Below are positions 41,209-50,242 of a DNA stretch of 64,000 nucleotides, in pieces. The stretch spans positions 2,888,501-2,952,500 of the forward strand of contig NZ_JAUSZA010000001.1 of assembly GCF_030817215.1 (NCBI RefSeq), read 5' to 3'. The notes beneath the pieces were generated by a model. It searched no databases and had not been told where the DNA came from. It worked only from the letters and a program-made list of their open reading frames with translations. This stretch comes from Paenibacillus sp. V4I3. Lineage in GTDB: Bacteria > Bacillota > Bacilli > Paenibacillales > NBRC-103111. The translations under genes and the position numbers were made by a program. Within the stretch, counting starts at the first letter, position 1; the number at the start of each line of letters is the position of its first letter.

Positions 41209-42712
41209 ACCTAGTGGGACCGTCAAGGAAAGATCCAAAGTCGCGCTGAACAATGACTTTCTTCGCAATGCGGTTAAGTTCACGACCGAACGGCTCAAAA
41301 ACGGTAAACTGGGCGCCTCCGAAGAGCTTGGGAACTGGGAAGAGTGGCGTGAGCGAGGCAGGCAAATTCGTCTGCATACGATTGCGCACTTGGACTACTA
41401 TCTTGGCAAATTCGTTGAAAATGCGAGAGCGCAGGGCGTGCACGTTCACTTCGCAGCCGATGCAGCAGACGCTGTTCGTTTGACGATGCAAATCGCCGAG
41501 CACAAGAAGGCGAAAAGTGTAGTAAAGTCCAAGTCGATGGTTTCCGAAGAATTGCATATCAACCATGCGCTTGAGCAAATCGGTGTCGAGGCGATTGAAA
41601 CGGACCTTGGCGAATATATTATTCAGCTGGCAGGCGAGACGCCTTCGCATATTATTATTCCGGCGATTCACAAAAATCGCTATCAGATCGCCGACCTGCT
41701 TTCTGAGGATGCAGGCGAGAAGCTTGAGCCGGATACGGGGATATTAGCTGGCTATGTTAGAAGAAAACTACGTGAGAAGTTCCTTGAAGCCGACATTGGG
41801 ATGACGGGCTGTAATTTTGCTATTGCGGAGACGGGGTCTATCGTTCTTTTCGAAAATGAAGGCAATGCGCGGATGGTTAGTACCATCCCTAAGACTCAAA
41901 TTACATTCATGGGCATGGAGCGAATCATTCCTACATTGGACGATCTCGAAGTGATGGCGACCCTGCTGCCGCGTTCGGCTACTGGACAGAAACTCACGGT
42001 GTATATGTCTGTGATTTCAGGGCCGCAGCGTCAACAGGACGGCGATGGACCGGAAGAAATGCACGTCATTATTTTGGATAATGGACGTTCGTTGCAGCTT
42101 GGAGATCCGCAATTCCAGGAATTGCTGAACTGTATTCGCTGTGGGGCATGCTTAAACGCTTGCCCGGTTTACCGTCACATCGGCGGCCACGCTTATGGCG
42201 GTGTATATAGTGGTCCGATCGGTGCTGTTCTTACGCCGGCACTTAACAAAAACGTCGACCAATGGGACGATATTGCTAGTGCTTCTAGCCTGTGCGGCGC
42301 CTGTTATGAGGCATGTCCGGTGAAGATTCCACTGCATGATATGCTGATTTATCTCCGTCAACGCAAAGTGGAACGCGGGGCGACGGATTTTGTTGAGAAA
42401 GTCGGCATGAAGGGCTTTAATTTCTTGATGTCCGATGCAAAGCGGGTTAAAGCGTTAATCAAACTCGGCCGTATTGGGCAGAAATTATTAGTTCGCGATG
42501 GTCATATCAAAGCGAAGATAGGTCCGTTAAAAGGTTGGAATTCGTATCGTTATGCGCCAAGCATGGCGAAGAAGACATTCCGTGAATCGTGGAAAGACAT
42601 TGAGCAGGGACTAGAAGGCACCTTCCCTGAACTAGATTCCGTGATGAAAGCCCGCATGGAGAAGCTTGTGGCTGATCGCAAAGACGGCGGAGGAGGACAT
42701 CATCATGGCTAA
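41195..42712 (+). CDS. lutB: L-lactate utilisation iron-sulfur protein LutB
   Basis: This 505-aa subunit has an N-terminal LUD domain (about 50-300) and a C-terminal two-cluster ferredoxin domain: CIRCGACLNACPVY (from C313) and CGACYEACPVK (from C367). Electrons from lactate pass through these [4Fe-4S] centres. ATG 41195 lies within lutA, and the C-terminus ends with a His/Gly-rich tail (GGGGHHHG) that overlaps the lutC start. The tail could bind a metal but may be neutral. Confidence 0.94.
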   Translation: MSDHKPSGTVKERSKVALNNDFLRNAVKFTTERLKNGKLGASEELGNWEEWRERGRQIRLHTIAHLDYYLGKFVENARAQGVHVHFAADAADAVRLTMQIAEHKKAKSVVKSKSMVSEELHINHALEQIGVEAIETDLGEYIIQLAGETPSHIIIPAIHKNRYQIADLLSEDAGEKLEPDTGILAGYVRRKLREKFLEADIGMTGCNFAIAETGSIVLFENEGNARMVSTIPKTQITFMGMERIIPTLDDLEVMATLLPRSATGQKLTVYMSVISGPQRQQDGDGPEEMHVIILDNGRSLQLGDPQFQELLNCIRCGACLNACPVYRHIGGHAYGGVYSGPIGAVLTPALNKNVDQWDDIASASSLCGACYEACPVKIPLHDMLIYLRQRKVERGATDFVEKVGMKGFNFLMSDAKRVKALIKLGRIGQKLLVRDGHIKAKIGPLKGWNSYRYAPSMAKKTFRESWKDIEQGLEGTFPELDSVMKARMEKLVADRKDGGGGHHHG

Positions 42713-43448
42713 ATCAGATGCAGCATTTCTCCAGAAGCTTCACCAAGAAGCCCTGAAGGATCAGGAGGCCTTTTTTGCTAATATTTCGAATCGACTAGGC
42801 AGAGCTAAGCCATTACAAACAGCTCCTTCGCATAACACGAAGGGGGCTCCTGAATTTTGGGAGCAGGTGGATCTCCCGCTCGAACAGCGCATTCAGTTGT
42901 TCATGTCGAACTGGCAGAAGGCTGGAGGCCATACGAGGCGTCTTGCGAGTATGGCTGAAGCAGAGGAATTCATTGCGAACTTCATCGCAGAGACACAGGC
43001 AAAACACTTGATCATTCAGGATCAACCTGAGCTGGAGTCTCTTCGTGATTCGCTTGCAGGCACGGAAATAGACATCACGGTGTGGAACGCAGAAGGTGCT
43101 GACCCTGCTGCAAAAGACGAGCTTGTCGCGAAAGCGGCTGGAGCGGACATCGGGATCGTGGCCGTTGAACACGCTGTCGCGTACACTGGTTCACTAGTGG
43201 TCACTTCCGATGCGACGAGAGGCAGAAGTGTCAGCTTGCTGCCAACCACGTTCATTGCCATTATCCCGGTGGATCGTATAAAAACAAAGCTGGGTGAAGT
43301 ATTGCGCCCATTCGATGAACTTGCGGCCAAAGATAGACCGGCTGGCATTCATTTCATCTCAGGTCCGAGCCGCTCGGCCGACATCGAGAATGATTTGACC
43401 ATTGGTGTCCATGGACCCGGCATCGTTTATGCACTTATTATTGAGTAA
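42705..43448 (+). CDS. lutC: Lactate utilisation protein LutC
   Basis: LutC (247 aa from ATG 42705) is the third subunit of the lactate oxidation complex and consists of one LUD domain. The end of the domain reads AYTGSLVVTSDATRGRSVSLLPT, FIAIIPVDRI and GPSRSADIENDLTIGVHGPG, the usual family signature. The open frame extends upstream, but GGAGGAGG just before 42705 and the overlap with the lutB stop (42712) fix the start. A terminator follows. Confidence 0.93.
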   Translation: MAKSDAAFLQKLHQEALKDQEAFFANISNRLGRAKPLQTAPSHNTKGAPEFWEQVDLPLEQRIQLFMSNWQKAGGHTRRLASMAEAEEFIANFIAETQAKHLIIQDQPELESLRDSLAGTEIDITVWNAEGADPAAKDELVAKAAGADIGIVAVEHAVAYTGSLVVTSDATRGRSVSLLPTTFIAIIPVDRIKTKLGEVLRPFDELAAKDRPAGIHFISGPSRSADIENDLTIGVHGPGIVYALIIE

Positions 43449-43450
43449 CC

Positions 43451-43492
43451 AAAGAGCTGTGAGAGAATGAATTCTCTTGCGGCTCTTTTTTA
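43451..43492 (+). terminator. Terminator of lutABC
   Basis: AAAGAGC and GCTCTTT arms with an inner AGAGAAT/ATTCTCT stem are followed by a T-run. Confidence 0.88.
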
Positions 43493-43530
43493 TTTTGAAT
43501 TTTGAAGGAGGATGTCTTCCCAAAAGTCTA

Positions 43531-43803
43531 ATGATGCCTAGTTTTTACGGTATGTCTTCTGGATATAAGGTGCATATATTATGTGCGATTGGCAGGGACG
43601 ACGGAGAAATCTTGGAACGGACCAGTTTTCCAACGACAACCCCAAGTGAAACAATAGGGCGTGTGATAAATTTTTTTAGCGGAAAGCATATAGCGGCGCT
43701 TGGCGTTGGTTCGTTTGGACCCGTAGATTTGGACCTGACAAGCAAAAGCGTCTATGTAACCGCTATAATGATAGGACTAGATACAGATGCAAAGGGGAAG
43801 CTG
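43531..43803 (+). pseudogene. Remnant of a ROK-family fructokinase (N-terminal part)
   Basis: About 90 residues match the N-terminus of ROK fructokinases (GmuE type): VHILCAIGRDDGEILERTSFPTTTPSETIGRVINFF and ALGVGSFGPVDLDLTSKS with YVTA. The glycine-rich phosphate loop that should precede (GGIEAGGTKF) is degraded to GMSSGYKVHI, and nothing remains of the second half. An AAGGAGG site lies at 43505-43511. The fragment is in frame with the following MtlR gene with no stop between them, so one long frame (43477-45933) runs through both. I read it as a leftover of a deletion between a fructokinase gene and mtlR. A functional fusion is possible but unlikely. Confidence 0.65.
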
Positions 43804-43806
43804 ATA

Positions 43807-45933
43807 TTGAAGCATACGGGTATTTCTATGAATTCAAGACATCATCAAATTCTGATGCTGCTGCTTGACGCTAAGGCCCCAGTTACGTTGAGGGAGATTT
43901 CCAATGAGCTGAAAATTAGTATTCGAACCATCCAAAGGGAACTGGATGGACTGGGTCTGTTGGTAAAGACTTACGAGCTGATGCTAGTTCAAAAGCCTGG
44001 AGTCGGACTTAGCTTAAAAGGAACGGAAAATGCAAAAAAGCAGCTTTTTCACCAACTATCCGTTATGCATGGGACAAAGATTTTTTCTCCTGAAGAAAGA
44101 CAGTATATTTTGATGCAGATGCTGCTATCCCTTCGCGAACCGACGAAGTTGTACTATTTCAGCAGCAAACTGGACGTGACAGAAGCGACGATAAGCAACG
44201 ATTTGGATAAGTTGGAGCCTTGGTTTGCCAAGCATCATATCCAATTAGTTCGCAAGCAAGGATTAGGCGTGTTTATTGAAGGTAATGAAAAGAACATCCG
44301 GGAAGCTATTGTTGACCTGTTGTACAAGCATTTTACGCAGGAACAGTTGATGGATATCTTATCATCCTATTCGTATAGCTTTTCGGATAAAGTTAAATTG
44401 GAACTATCGATAAGCAACCACCTTCTTCATTTCATAGAGCCGAAAACGATCGATCAAATTGAGAACGTTGTAAAATTAACAAAAAAATTGCACGGATATG
44501 AAATGACAGACAGTGCTTATGTTGGATTTGTTATACACATTGCTCTGGCCGTTCAACGTTTGAAAAATGGGGAGAATATTTCAATTGATGCGGAGTCGCT
44601 GCAAAAATTAAAAAAAACAGATGAATTTGAGTGGGCGCTGCAAATGGCAAGGAAATTGGATGCTTTACTTGAAATTGAGATTCCTGAGAGCGAAGTAGGC
44701 TATATCACCATGCATTTACTGGGAGCCAAGGGAAAACGAGTTTTTTCTTTGCCGATCAGGCAAGAAGATCTCCGTGTAGAACATTTCGTTCAGCAAATGA
44801 TTCGAATTGTGGAAAATGAACTAAAGCATGAATTAGGTAATGACGTCTCTCTCTTTGAATCCTTAAGCACTCATTTGGAATCAGCCATTCACCGACTTCT
44901 TCTGAAAATGGATATACGTAATCCGCTTCTTGATCGTATTCGTACGGAATACCCCGATGTATTCATCGCGAAATCCAAGGCAGCGCTTTACTTAGAAAGA
45001 CAACTGAATTGCCCTGTTCCAGATGAAGAAATTGGCTACTTGGCTATGCACTTTGGCGCTTCTATCGTCAGAAAAACAGGGAAATCGCTTCGCGGCTACC
45101 GTATTCTGCTTGCTTGTGCCAGCGGTATGGGAACATCGCGGCTGCTTGCGGCGCAAATCGAAAAGAATTTACCGCATATCCGAATCGTTGATATTGTATC
45201 GCTGCTTAATTTGGAGAAATGGCTGCGTAAAAAACTTCCAGTCGATTTAATCATTTCCACGGTTCCGTTTGAAAATGAAAACTATAAGGTTATCGTGGTG
45301 AATTCATTTTTGCATGTAACGGATATTGAATTGATTGAGCAATATTTGAAAAATTTGCCGATTTCTGAAAAACCACAGACAGAAGTAGACGAGGAAATCG
45401 AGGATACCGTGATGAAAATTAATCGGTATGGCGAAGCTATCCTATTGTTGATGAATCACACGTTCATCGTTTCGGAATTAACCGCATTCTCAAAGGATGA
45501 TGTGATTCTTCAAGCTTCCGCATTTGTGGGCACTCAGCTTCAAAGTGTGGATGTTCGATTATTAGAAGACGAATTGCGGAAAAGGGAAAAGCTTGGAGGA
45601 TTGGTTTTTGAAAAAGAACAGTTCTCGATGCTTCATTGCCGCAGCGAGGCCATCCCTTCCGTATGTATTTGCCTCTTTCGGTTGGTCGACGAAGTACAAT
45701 GGAATAACTTGGAATGTCATACACCGGTTAGAACCGTACTTTTGCTGCTTGCGCCGCGCAGCGCTCCCAAGGAGCATATCGAAATGATCAGTGAAATTAG
45801 CGCGGCATTAATAGAAGAGGAATTCATAAAAACTTTGATAATGGGTGATGATTCGACCGTTAAATATAAGATCAAAGCCGTTTTGGGTAAAGGTTATAGG
45901 GATAAAACTACTTCAGTGTTTCGGGGGTCATGA
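43807..45933 (+). CDS. mtlR: MtlR-type PTS-regulated transcriptional activator of mannitol genes
   Basis: This activator has a domain order typical of MtlR: two N-terminal helix-turn-helix motifs (HHQILMLLLDAKAPVTLREISNELKISIRTIQREL and a second one ending EATISNDLDKL), two PTS regulation domains with conserved histidines (SISNHLLHFIEP, VGFVIHIALAVQRL, GYITMHLLGAKG, LESAIHRLLLKM, GYLAMHFGAS), an EIIB-like domain (LLACASGMGTSRLLA) and an EIIA-like domain ending in a MLHCRSEAIP segment. It should turn on mannitol transport when phosphorylated on the PRDs and dephosphorylated on EIIB/EIIA. TTG 43807, six bases after AAAGGGGAAG, is the best start (708 aa); ATG 43828 is the alternative. The frame stays open upstream into a fructokinase remnant. 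Its stop overlaps mtlA. Confidence 0.85.
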   Translation: MKHTGISMNSRHHQILMLLLDAKAPVTLREISNELKISIRTIQRELDGLGLLVKTYELMLVQKPGVGLSLKGTENAKKQLFHQLSVMHGTKIFSPEERQYILMQMLLSLREPTKLYYFSSKLDVTEATISNDLDKLEPWFAKHHIQLVRKQGLGVFIEGNEKNIREAIVDLLYKHFTQEQLMDILSSYSYSFSDKVKLELSISNHLLHFIEPKTIDQIENVVKLTKKLHGYEMTDSAYVGFVIHIALAVQRLKNGENISIDAESLQKLKKTDEFEWALQMARKLDALLEIEIPESEVGYITMHLLGAKGKRVFSLPIRQEDLRVEHFVQQMIRIVENELKHELGNDVSLFESLSTHLESAIHRLLLKMDIRNPLLDRIRTEYPDVFIAKSKAALYLERQLNCPVPDEEIGYLAMHFGASIVRKTGKSLRGYRILLACASGMGTSRLLAAQIEKNLPHIRIVDIVSLLNLEKWLRKKLPVDLIISTVPFENENYKVIVVNSFLHVTDIELIEQYLKNLPISEKPQTEVDEEIEDTVMKINRYGEAILLLMNHTFIVSELTAFSKDDVILQASAFVGTQLQSVDVRLLEDELRKREKLGGLVFEKEQFSMLHCRSEAIPSVCICLFRLVDEVQWNNLECHTPVRTVLLLLAPRSAPKEHIEMISEISAALIEEEFIKTLIMGDDSTVKYKIKAVLGKGYRDKTTSVFRGS

Positions 45934-47792
45934 TGAAAACGCTTGATCGTGTTGGCCGTTTTTTAAGTACGATGGTATTTCAAAATATAGCAGGATTGAT
46001 AGCTCTTGGGATGCTAAGGGTTTTATTTGGATCAAACGGATGGTGGCCTCTTCGAGCGTTGAATGGTTTAATCACACCGATGACCCAATATTTAATACCG
46101 ATTCTTTTTGGCTATACAGGTGGTAAAATGATCGGCAATCACAGAGGGGGAGTTATTGCTGCTTTTGTTATCATCGGCTTAGTGGCCGGAAATCCATCTG
46201 AATATACGATGACTTTGCCTGCAATGATCATTGGTCCGACAATGGGGTTTATCATTAAAAAAACAGATAAATGGCTTGTGAGTCGCATCCCTTTAGGACT
46301 TGAATTGTTGTATTACAGCACAATCGCCGGCTTAATTGGCGTATTTTTTGTTTTGATGGCTTATTATTATATTTCTCCAGCTTTTGTGCAGGGATTACAT
46401 GTTATCGTAACGGGTTCGGGTAAGCTGGTATCATCGGGATATCTATGGCTCATCGCGCTTGTCATCGAACCGGCGAAAATACTGTTTTTTAACAATGTGA
46501 TCAATCATGGGATTCTGGAGCCTTTGGGTATCAATCAAACAAAGGAATTCGGGAAGTCTATCTTTTTTCTGCTTGAGACCAACCCGGGTCCTGGTTTTGG
46601 TTTGTTAATGGCTTATTTTATTCGGTCCATAGGGAAAGAAAAAGGAAATGCTAGGTCAGCGGTTGCTATTCAACTTATTGGCGGCATACATGAGGTCTAC
46701 TTTCCTTATGCATTAAGAAAGCCGTTGTTGATCCTTCCATTGATTTTGGGTGGTATGGCAGGGGACTTTGTATTCAGTGTTTTACATGCTGGACTTGTGG
46801 CTACCCCCTCTCCAGGGAGTATTTTGACTCAGCTGCTGTTGGCGCCTAAAGGCATGCATATCTCTGTATTATTAGGCTTTAGCGCTTCAGCTTGTGTTAG
46901 TTTTTTTTGGAGTATCTATGTGCTGTCTAGGGCCGTAACGGAATCAAACGATTCAAAGGATAATAATAAGATGCCTGTCAAACAACAGATCCAGTCAATA
47001 ACAGAAAAGAAGCCCGTTAAACTTGAGCAAAAAGTTATCTTTGCCTGTGATGCCGGGATGGGTTCAAGTGCAATGGGTGCCGCTTTGCTGCGAAAGAAAC
47101 TAAAGCAGGCTGATTTACATTTTGTTGTTGATAACTGTTCGGTGGATGATCTCTCGGATGATGCGGATATTGTTATTTCACACATCCATTTAACGGAACG
47201 GGCCAAGGCTTCAGCTCCGCATGCGCGACACTTTTCGATAAATTCATTTTTGGATCAAGCTTTTTATGAGGAACTGGTTGTTTGTCTAAAACAAGAGCTA
47301 GGCAGTTCCTTTCATGAAGAAACGACCGTTTTGGTGGACATGACCGTCTTTACGCCAGAGCATATTATGATTCAATTGGATGCGATAGATAAATGGGAAG
47401 CGATCAGTCAAGTTGGAGAGATTCTAATTCGTACGGGTCATGTCGAGGAAGAGTTTATTCAAGAGATGCATCTAAGAGAGCAAATGCTATCCACATATAT
47501 CGGAAATGGTATCGCTATTCCGCACGGAATGGATGGAGATAGCAAACATATCCTGAAATCTGGCATTGCGATTGCCCAGTATCCTGAGGGAATCGATTTT
47601 GGGGACGGGGATATAGCGTATCTGCTCATTGCTGTCGTAGGGCATCATTCTGAAAAGCTTGAGCTTGTTTCTCATATAGCTTTAATGATTGATAATGTTG
47701 AATTTGTAAATCAGCTGATTCAAGCAAAGAACAGGAAAGAAATTTATAGCCTCGTTTGCAACAGCTTCGCGGAAATGGATCGGATCAGATAA
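45930..47792 (+). CDS. mtlA: Mannitol-specific PTS enzyme IICBA
   Basis: MtlA imports and phosphorylates mannitol. This 620-aa protein is the full IICBA fusion. The membrane IIC part (about 1-340) shows GYTGGKMIGNHRGGVIAAF and LFFNNVINHGILEPLG, the substrate-binding loop. The IIB domain has the phosphocysteine in FACDAGMGSSAMGA. The IIA domain has the active histidine in GNGIAIPHGM. A linker of charged residues (NDSKDNNKMPVKQQIQS) joins IIC and IIB. It starts at ATG 45930, overlapping the mtlR stop. The usual third gene, mannitol-1-phosphate dehydrogenase (mtlD), is not downstream; a terminator follows and then a convergent gene. Confidence 0.94.
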   Translation: MMKTLDRVGRFLSTMVFQNIAGLIALGMLRVLFGSNGWWPLRALNGLITPMTQYLIPILFGYTGGKMIGNHRGGVIAAFVIIGLVAGNPSEYTMTLPAMIIGPTMGFIIKKTDKWLVSRIPLGLELLYYSTIAGLIGVFFVLMAYYYISPAFVQGLHVIVTGSGKLVSSGYLWLIALVIEPAKILFFNNVINHGILEPLGINQTKEFGKSIFFLLETNPGPGFGLLMAYFIRSIGKEKGNARSAVAIQLIGGIHEVYFPYALRKPLLILPLILGGMAGDFVFSVLHAGLVATPSPGSILTQLLLAPKGMHISVLLGFSASACVSFFWSIYVLSRAVTESNDSKDNNKMPVKQQIQSITEKKPVKLEQKVIFACDAGMGSSAMGAALLRKKLKQADLHFVVDNCSVDDLSDDADIVISHIHLTERAKASAPHARHFSINSFLDQAFYEELVVCLKQELGSSFHEETTVLVDMTVFTPEHIMIQLDAIDKWEAISQVGEILIRTGHVEEEFIQEMHLREQMLSTYIGNGIAIPHGMDGDSKHILKSGIAIAQYPEGIDFGDGDIAYLLIAVVGHHSEKLELVSHIALMIDNVEFVNQLIQAKNRKEIYSLVCNSFAEMDRIR

Positions 47793-47806
47793 CCAGCCAA
47801 ACTTAT

Positions 47807-47858
47807 AAAGCCAGCAAGTTAGTGCCGATACTCAGGGGCACTTAACTGCTGGCTTTTT
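47807..47858 (+). terminator. Terminator of mtlA, bidirectional
   Basis: AAAGCCAGCA.GTTAGTGCC pairs with GGCACTTAAC.TGCTGGCTTTT and is followed by Ts. It also lies at the end of the convergent aldo/keto reductase gene. Confidence 0.85.
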
Positions 47859-47860
47859 GA

Positions 47861-48730
47861 TTAGTTACGAACGTACCATTCACCAGATACCCAATCGGTT
47901 GTTTTCCAACGCAGTACATCGGGGGTGGCAAGATGGGCAATTTCTTTGAGGAACTCGAGCTGCTCCAGCTCAGTCATCGGCTTGAAGCTCTTAGCAATGG
48001 CCAGATTTTGTTCCAGCTGCGCCATGGACTCCATCCCGACAATCGCTGTAGATATCGGCAGCGAGAACGTATATTGGAGTGCTTTCTCGTACCAGGGTGC
48101 CAGCTTACCGAGCGCCATAACTTTCATGCCGATGATAGCGACACCTTTCTCAACCGCTTTAGGCAAAAACTCATGAGCGAAGCTGTAGATGAGATGATCC
48201 GCTGCGGATAAGGCAACAAGCGCGCTGTCGAATGAGTCACAACGTTCAATCGCTTTCAACTGAACTCTAGGATTCGTGTGGCCGCTGATCGAGATATGCT
48301 TGATAATCCCTTGTTCCTTGGCCTCAAGAAGCGCTTCTAGCGCTCCGCCTTTGGCGAAGCACTGATCGAGCTCTTCCATTGTCATAATATTATGTAATCG
48401 CCATTCTTCGACGTGATCCGTTTGCAGACGCTTCAGACTTGCTTCCAGCAGCTTCAGAGAACCGTCTCTTGTCCGATCATGCGTTTTGGTAGCAATCCAT
48501 ACGTCATTCCTTCGTCCATCGCGTGCTAATGCTTTACCAAGTCGTTCCTCGGATTGCCCATCCGAGTAGCTAGGTGCTGTATCGAAATAGGTGATCCCTT
48601 CGTCAATCGCACGATTCACAATTTGAATCGCTTCTTCTTCCGTACATTGGTGTTCGTCGACAATGCGCTGAGCACCAAAGCTCAGAATAGGAAATTGCTG
48701 TCCGGTCGAACCAAACGAACGTTTCTCCAC
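47861..48730 (-). CDS. Aldo/keto reductase
   Basis: This NADPH-dependent oxidoreductase of the TIM-barrel AKR superfamily has 289 aa from a GTG at 48730, eight bases after AGGAG. Visible parts are the start GSTGQQFPILSFGAQRIVDE, the catalytic-region DTAPSYSDGQSEERLG, WIATKTHDRTRDGSLKLLEASLKRL with the active lysine, and the C-terminal STAIVGMESMAQLEQNLAIA coenzyme-binding stretch. The frame is open 35 codons further upstream but without support. The substrate is unknown. It is divergent from the MarR gene at 48965. Confidence 0.88.
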   Translation of the reverse strand: MEKRSFGSTGQQFPILSFGAQRIVDEHQCTEEEAIQIVNRAIDEGITYFDTAPSYSDGQSEERLGKALARDGRRNDVWIATKTHDRTRDGSLKLLEASLKRLQTDHVEEWRLHNIMTMEELDQCFAKGGALEALLEAKEQGIIKHISISGHTNPRVQLKAIERCDSFDSALVALSAADHLIYSFAHEFLPKAVEKGVAIIGMKVMALGKLAPWYEKALQYTFSLPISTAIVGMESMAQLEQNLAIAKSFKPMTELEQLEFLKEIAHLATPDVLRWKTTDWVSGEWYVRN

Positions 48731-48894
48731 ATGATTCACTCCTCGTATGTTTTCTTCACACTGATATCGGTTCAAGCAGGAATTGGCTCTTCTCAAGTAT
48801 AAAATAAGTAAGTGAAGGACGCTAGCATTCGTCAAATTATTTGCATATTCACAAAAAATACATGACTTTAGTCCTACTTTTCGACAAAAAATGA

Positions 48895-48923
48895 TTGTAT
48901 TAAATAATAAATAAACTTATTAT
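48895..48923 (+). promoter_or_regulatory. Promoter of the MarR-motAB unit
   Basis: TTGTAT (48895-48900), 17 bp and TATTAT (48918-48923), a good sigma-A match. The -10 overlaps the palindrome at 48921-48934. Confidence 0.65.
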
Positions 48924-48934
48924 ATGTACATATA
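48921..48934. promoter_or_regulatory. Palindromic operator candidate TATATGTACATATA
   Basis: A perfect 14-bp palindrome over the -10 and start region of the promoter before the MarR gene. Its size and place suit an autoregulated MarR-family operator. Confidence 0.6.
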
Positions 48935-48964
48935 CAACTTTTTTGTTGAATTATCGGAGGGTCA

Positions 48965-49423
48965 ATGACTATTGAACAAGGTAAGCCTTATGACAGCCAA
49001 GGATTTCATCTTTGGCAGGTTACGAATCTATGGCAAAAAAATCTTCGTCATGCCCTGCATGATTTGGATCTCACGCATGTTCAATTTATTTTGCTGGCAA
49101 CCACAGAGTGGTTAAATTCTCAATCCCCTCTTGGGGATGTGACACAGGTTCAAATTGCCATGCATGCGCATATTGATCCCATGATGGCATCACAAGTACT
49201 TCGTAACTTGGAAAAGAAAGGGTTCCTCATTCGCAAGGAACATCCGACGGATACGCGAGCCAAATCAATCTCTTTAACTCCAGCTGGAGAGAGGTTGATA
49301 AACAAGGCAATAGACATTGTCGAGCAAACCGATCGCCGTTTTTTTTCTAAACTGGGGGAAGATCAGGAAACGTTGGCAAGCTTGTTGAGATCATTAGGAA
49401 GCATGACAACTCATGAAAATTAG
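48965..49423 (+). CDS. MarR-family transcriptional regulator
   Basis: This 152-aa dimeric regulator has the MarR winged helix at about 50-115, with DVTQVQIAMHAHIDPMMASQVLRNLEKKGFLIRKE and the DTRAKSISLTPAGE wing. It starts at ATG 48965 after a CGGAGGG site. The flagellar stator genes motAB start 25 bp after its stop, so all three may share a transcript. This is an unusual partner for motAB. A palindrome at its promoter suggests autoregulation. The ligand is unknown. Confidence 0.87.
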   Translation: MTIEQGKPYDSQGFHLWQVTNLWQKNLRHALHDLDLTHVQFILLATTEWLNSQSPLGDVTQVQIAMHAHIDPMMASQVLRNLEKKGFLIRKEHPTDTRAKSISLTPAGERLINKAIDIVEQTDRRFFSKLGEDQETLASLLRSLGSMTTHEN

Positions 49424-49447
49424 ATCATAGGGAGAGGTGCCTTGAAT

Positions 49448-50242
49448 ATGGAGAAGTCATCACTAATCGGAATCGTTTTAGCTTTTATATCCATTGGTGT
49501 GGGTATGGTATTGAAAGGGGCAAGCCTGGTAGCACTGCTGAATCCTGCAGCTGCCTTAATTATTTTTGGTGGTACAGCATCGGCCTTATTTATCGCTTTT
49601 TCAATGGCAGAAATGAAGAAGATTCCGACCTTAATGAAAATTATTTTTACCGAACAGAAATTAATGCCTAAAAAAGAACTGATCGAGACGTTCATCGACT
49701 GGGTATCCATTACACGCCGTGAAGGCTTACTTTCCTTGGAGAAGCAAGCAGAAGAGCTGTCAGACCCATTTATGAAAAGCGGCATGCGCCTCATTATTGA
49801 TGGAAACGATGCAGATTTTGTACGCGATGTATTGCTCGAAGATATTGCTGAAATGGAATCAAGACATAAGAAATATGCAAGCATTTTTACGCAAGCTGGT
49901 ACATATGCACCGACACTCGGCGTACTTGGTGCCGTCGTTGGACTCATCGCTGCTCTTGGTAATTTGAGTGAAGTAGATAAACTAGGTCATCTGATTTCAG
50001 CGGCATTCGTTGCAACGATGTTCGGGATTTTCCTTGGTTACGTTATTTTTCACCCATTTGCAAATAAGCTGAAGCAGAAGTCTAAGAAAGAAGTTGAAAT
50101 TAAGCTTATGATTGTAGAAGGGTTGCTCTCCATTCAATCCGGTGTATCTGCCAATTCCGTGAAGCAAAAAATGATGATCTTCGTTGCCAACAATGAACGT
50201 GCGGCGTATGACGAAGACTCGAGGGAGGCTGCTCCACAGTGA
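49448..50242 (+). CDS. motA: Flagellar stator protein MotA
   Basis: MotA forms the membrane part of the proton-driven flagellar stator with MotB. The protein has 264 aa from ATG 49448 (TTG 49442 is possible; AGAGGTG fits 49448 better). It has four membrane segments, with KSSLIGIVLAFISIGVGMVL first and the conserved APTLGVLGAVVGLIAAL near residue 165. The cytoplasmic loop between TM2 and TM3 is charged, as required for torque transmission. motB starts inside its stop codon. Confidence 0.93.
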   Translation: MEKSSLIGIVLAFISIGVGMVLKGASLVALLNPAAALIIFGGTASALFIAFSMAEMKKIPTLMKIIFTEQKLMPKKELIETFIDWVSITRREGLLSLEKQAEELSDPFMKSGMRLIIDGNDADFVRDVLLEDIAEMESRHKKYASIFTQAGTYAPTLGVLGAVVGLIAALGNLSEVDKLGHLISAAFVATMFGIFLGYVIFHPFANKLKQKSKKEVEIKLMIVEGLLSIQSGVSANSVKQKMMIFVANNERAAYDEDSREAAPQ

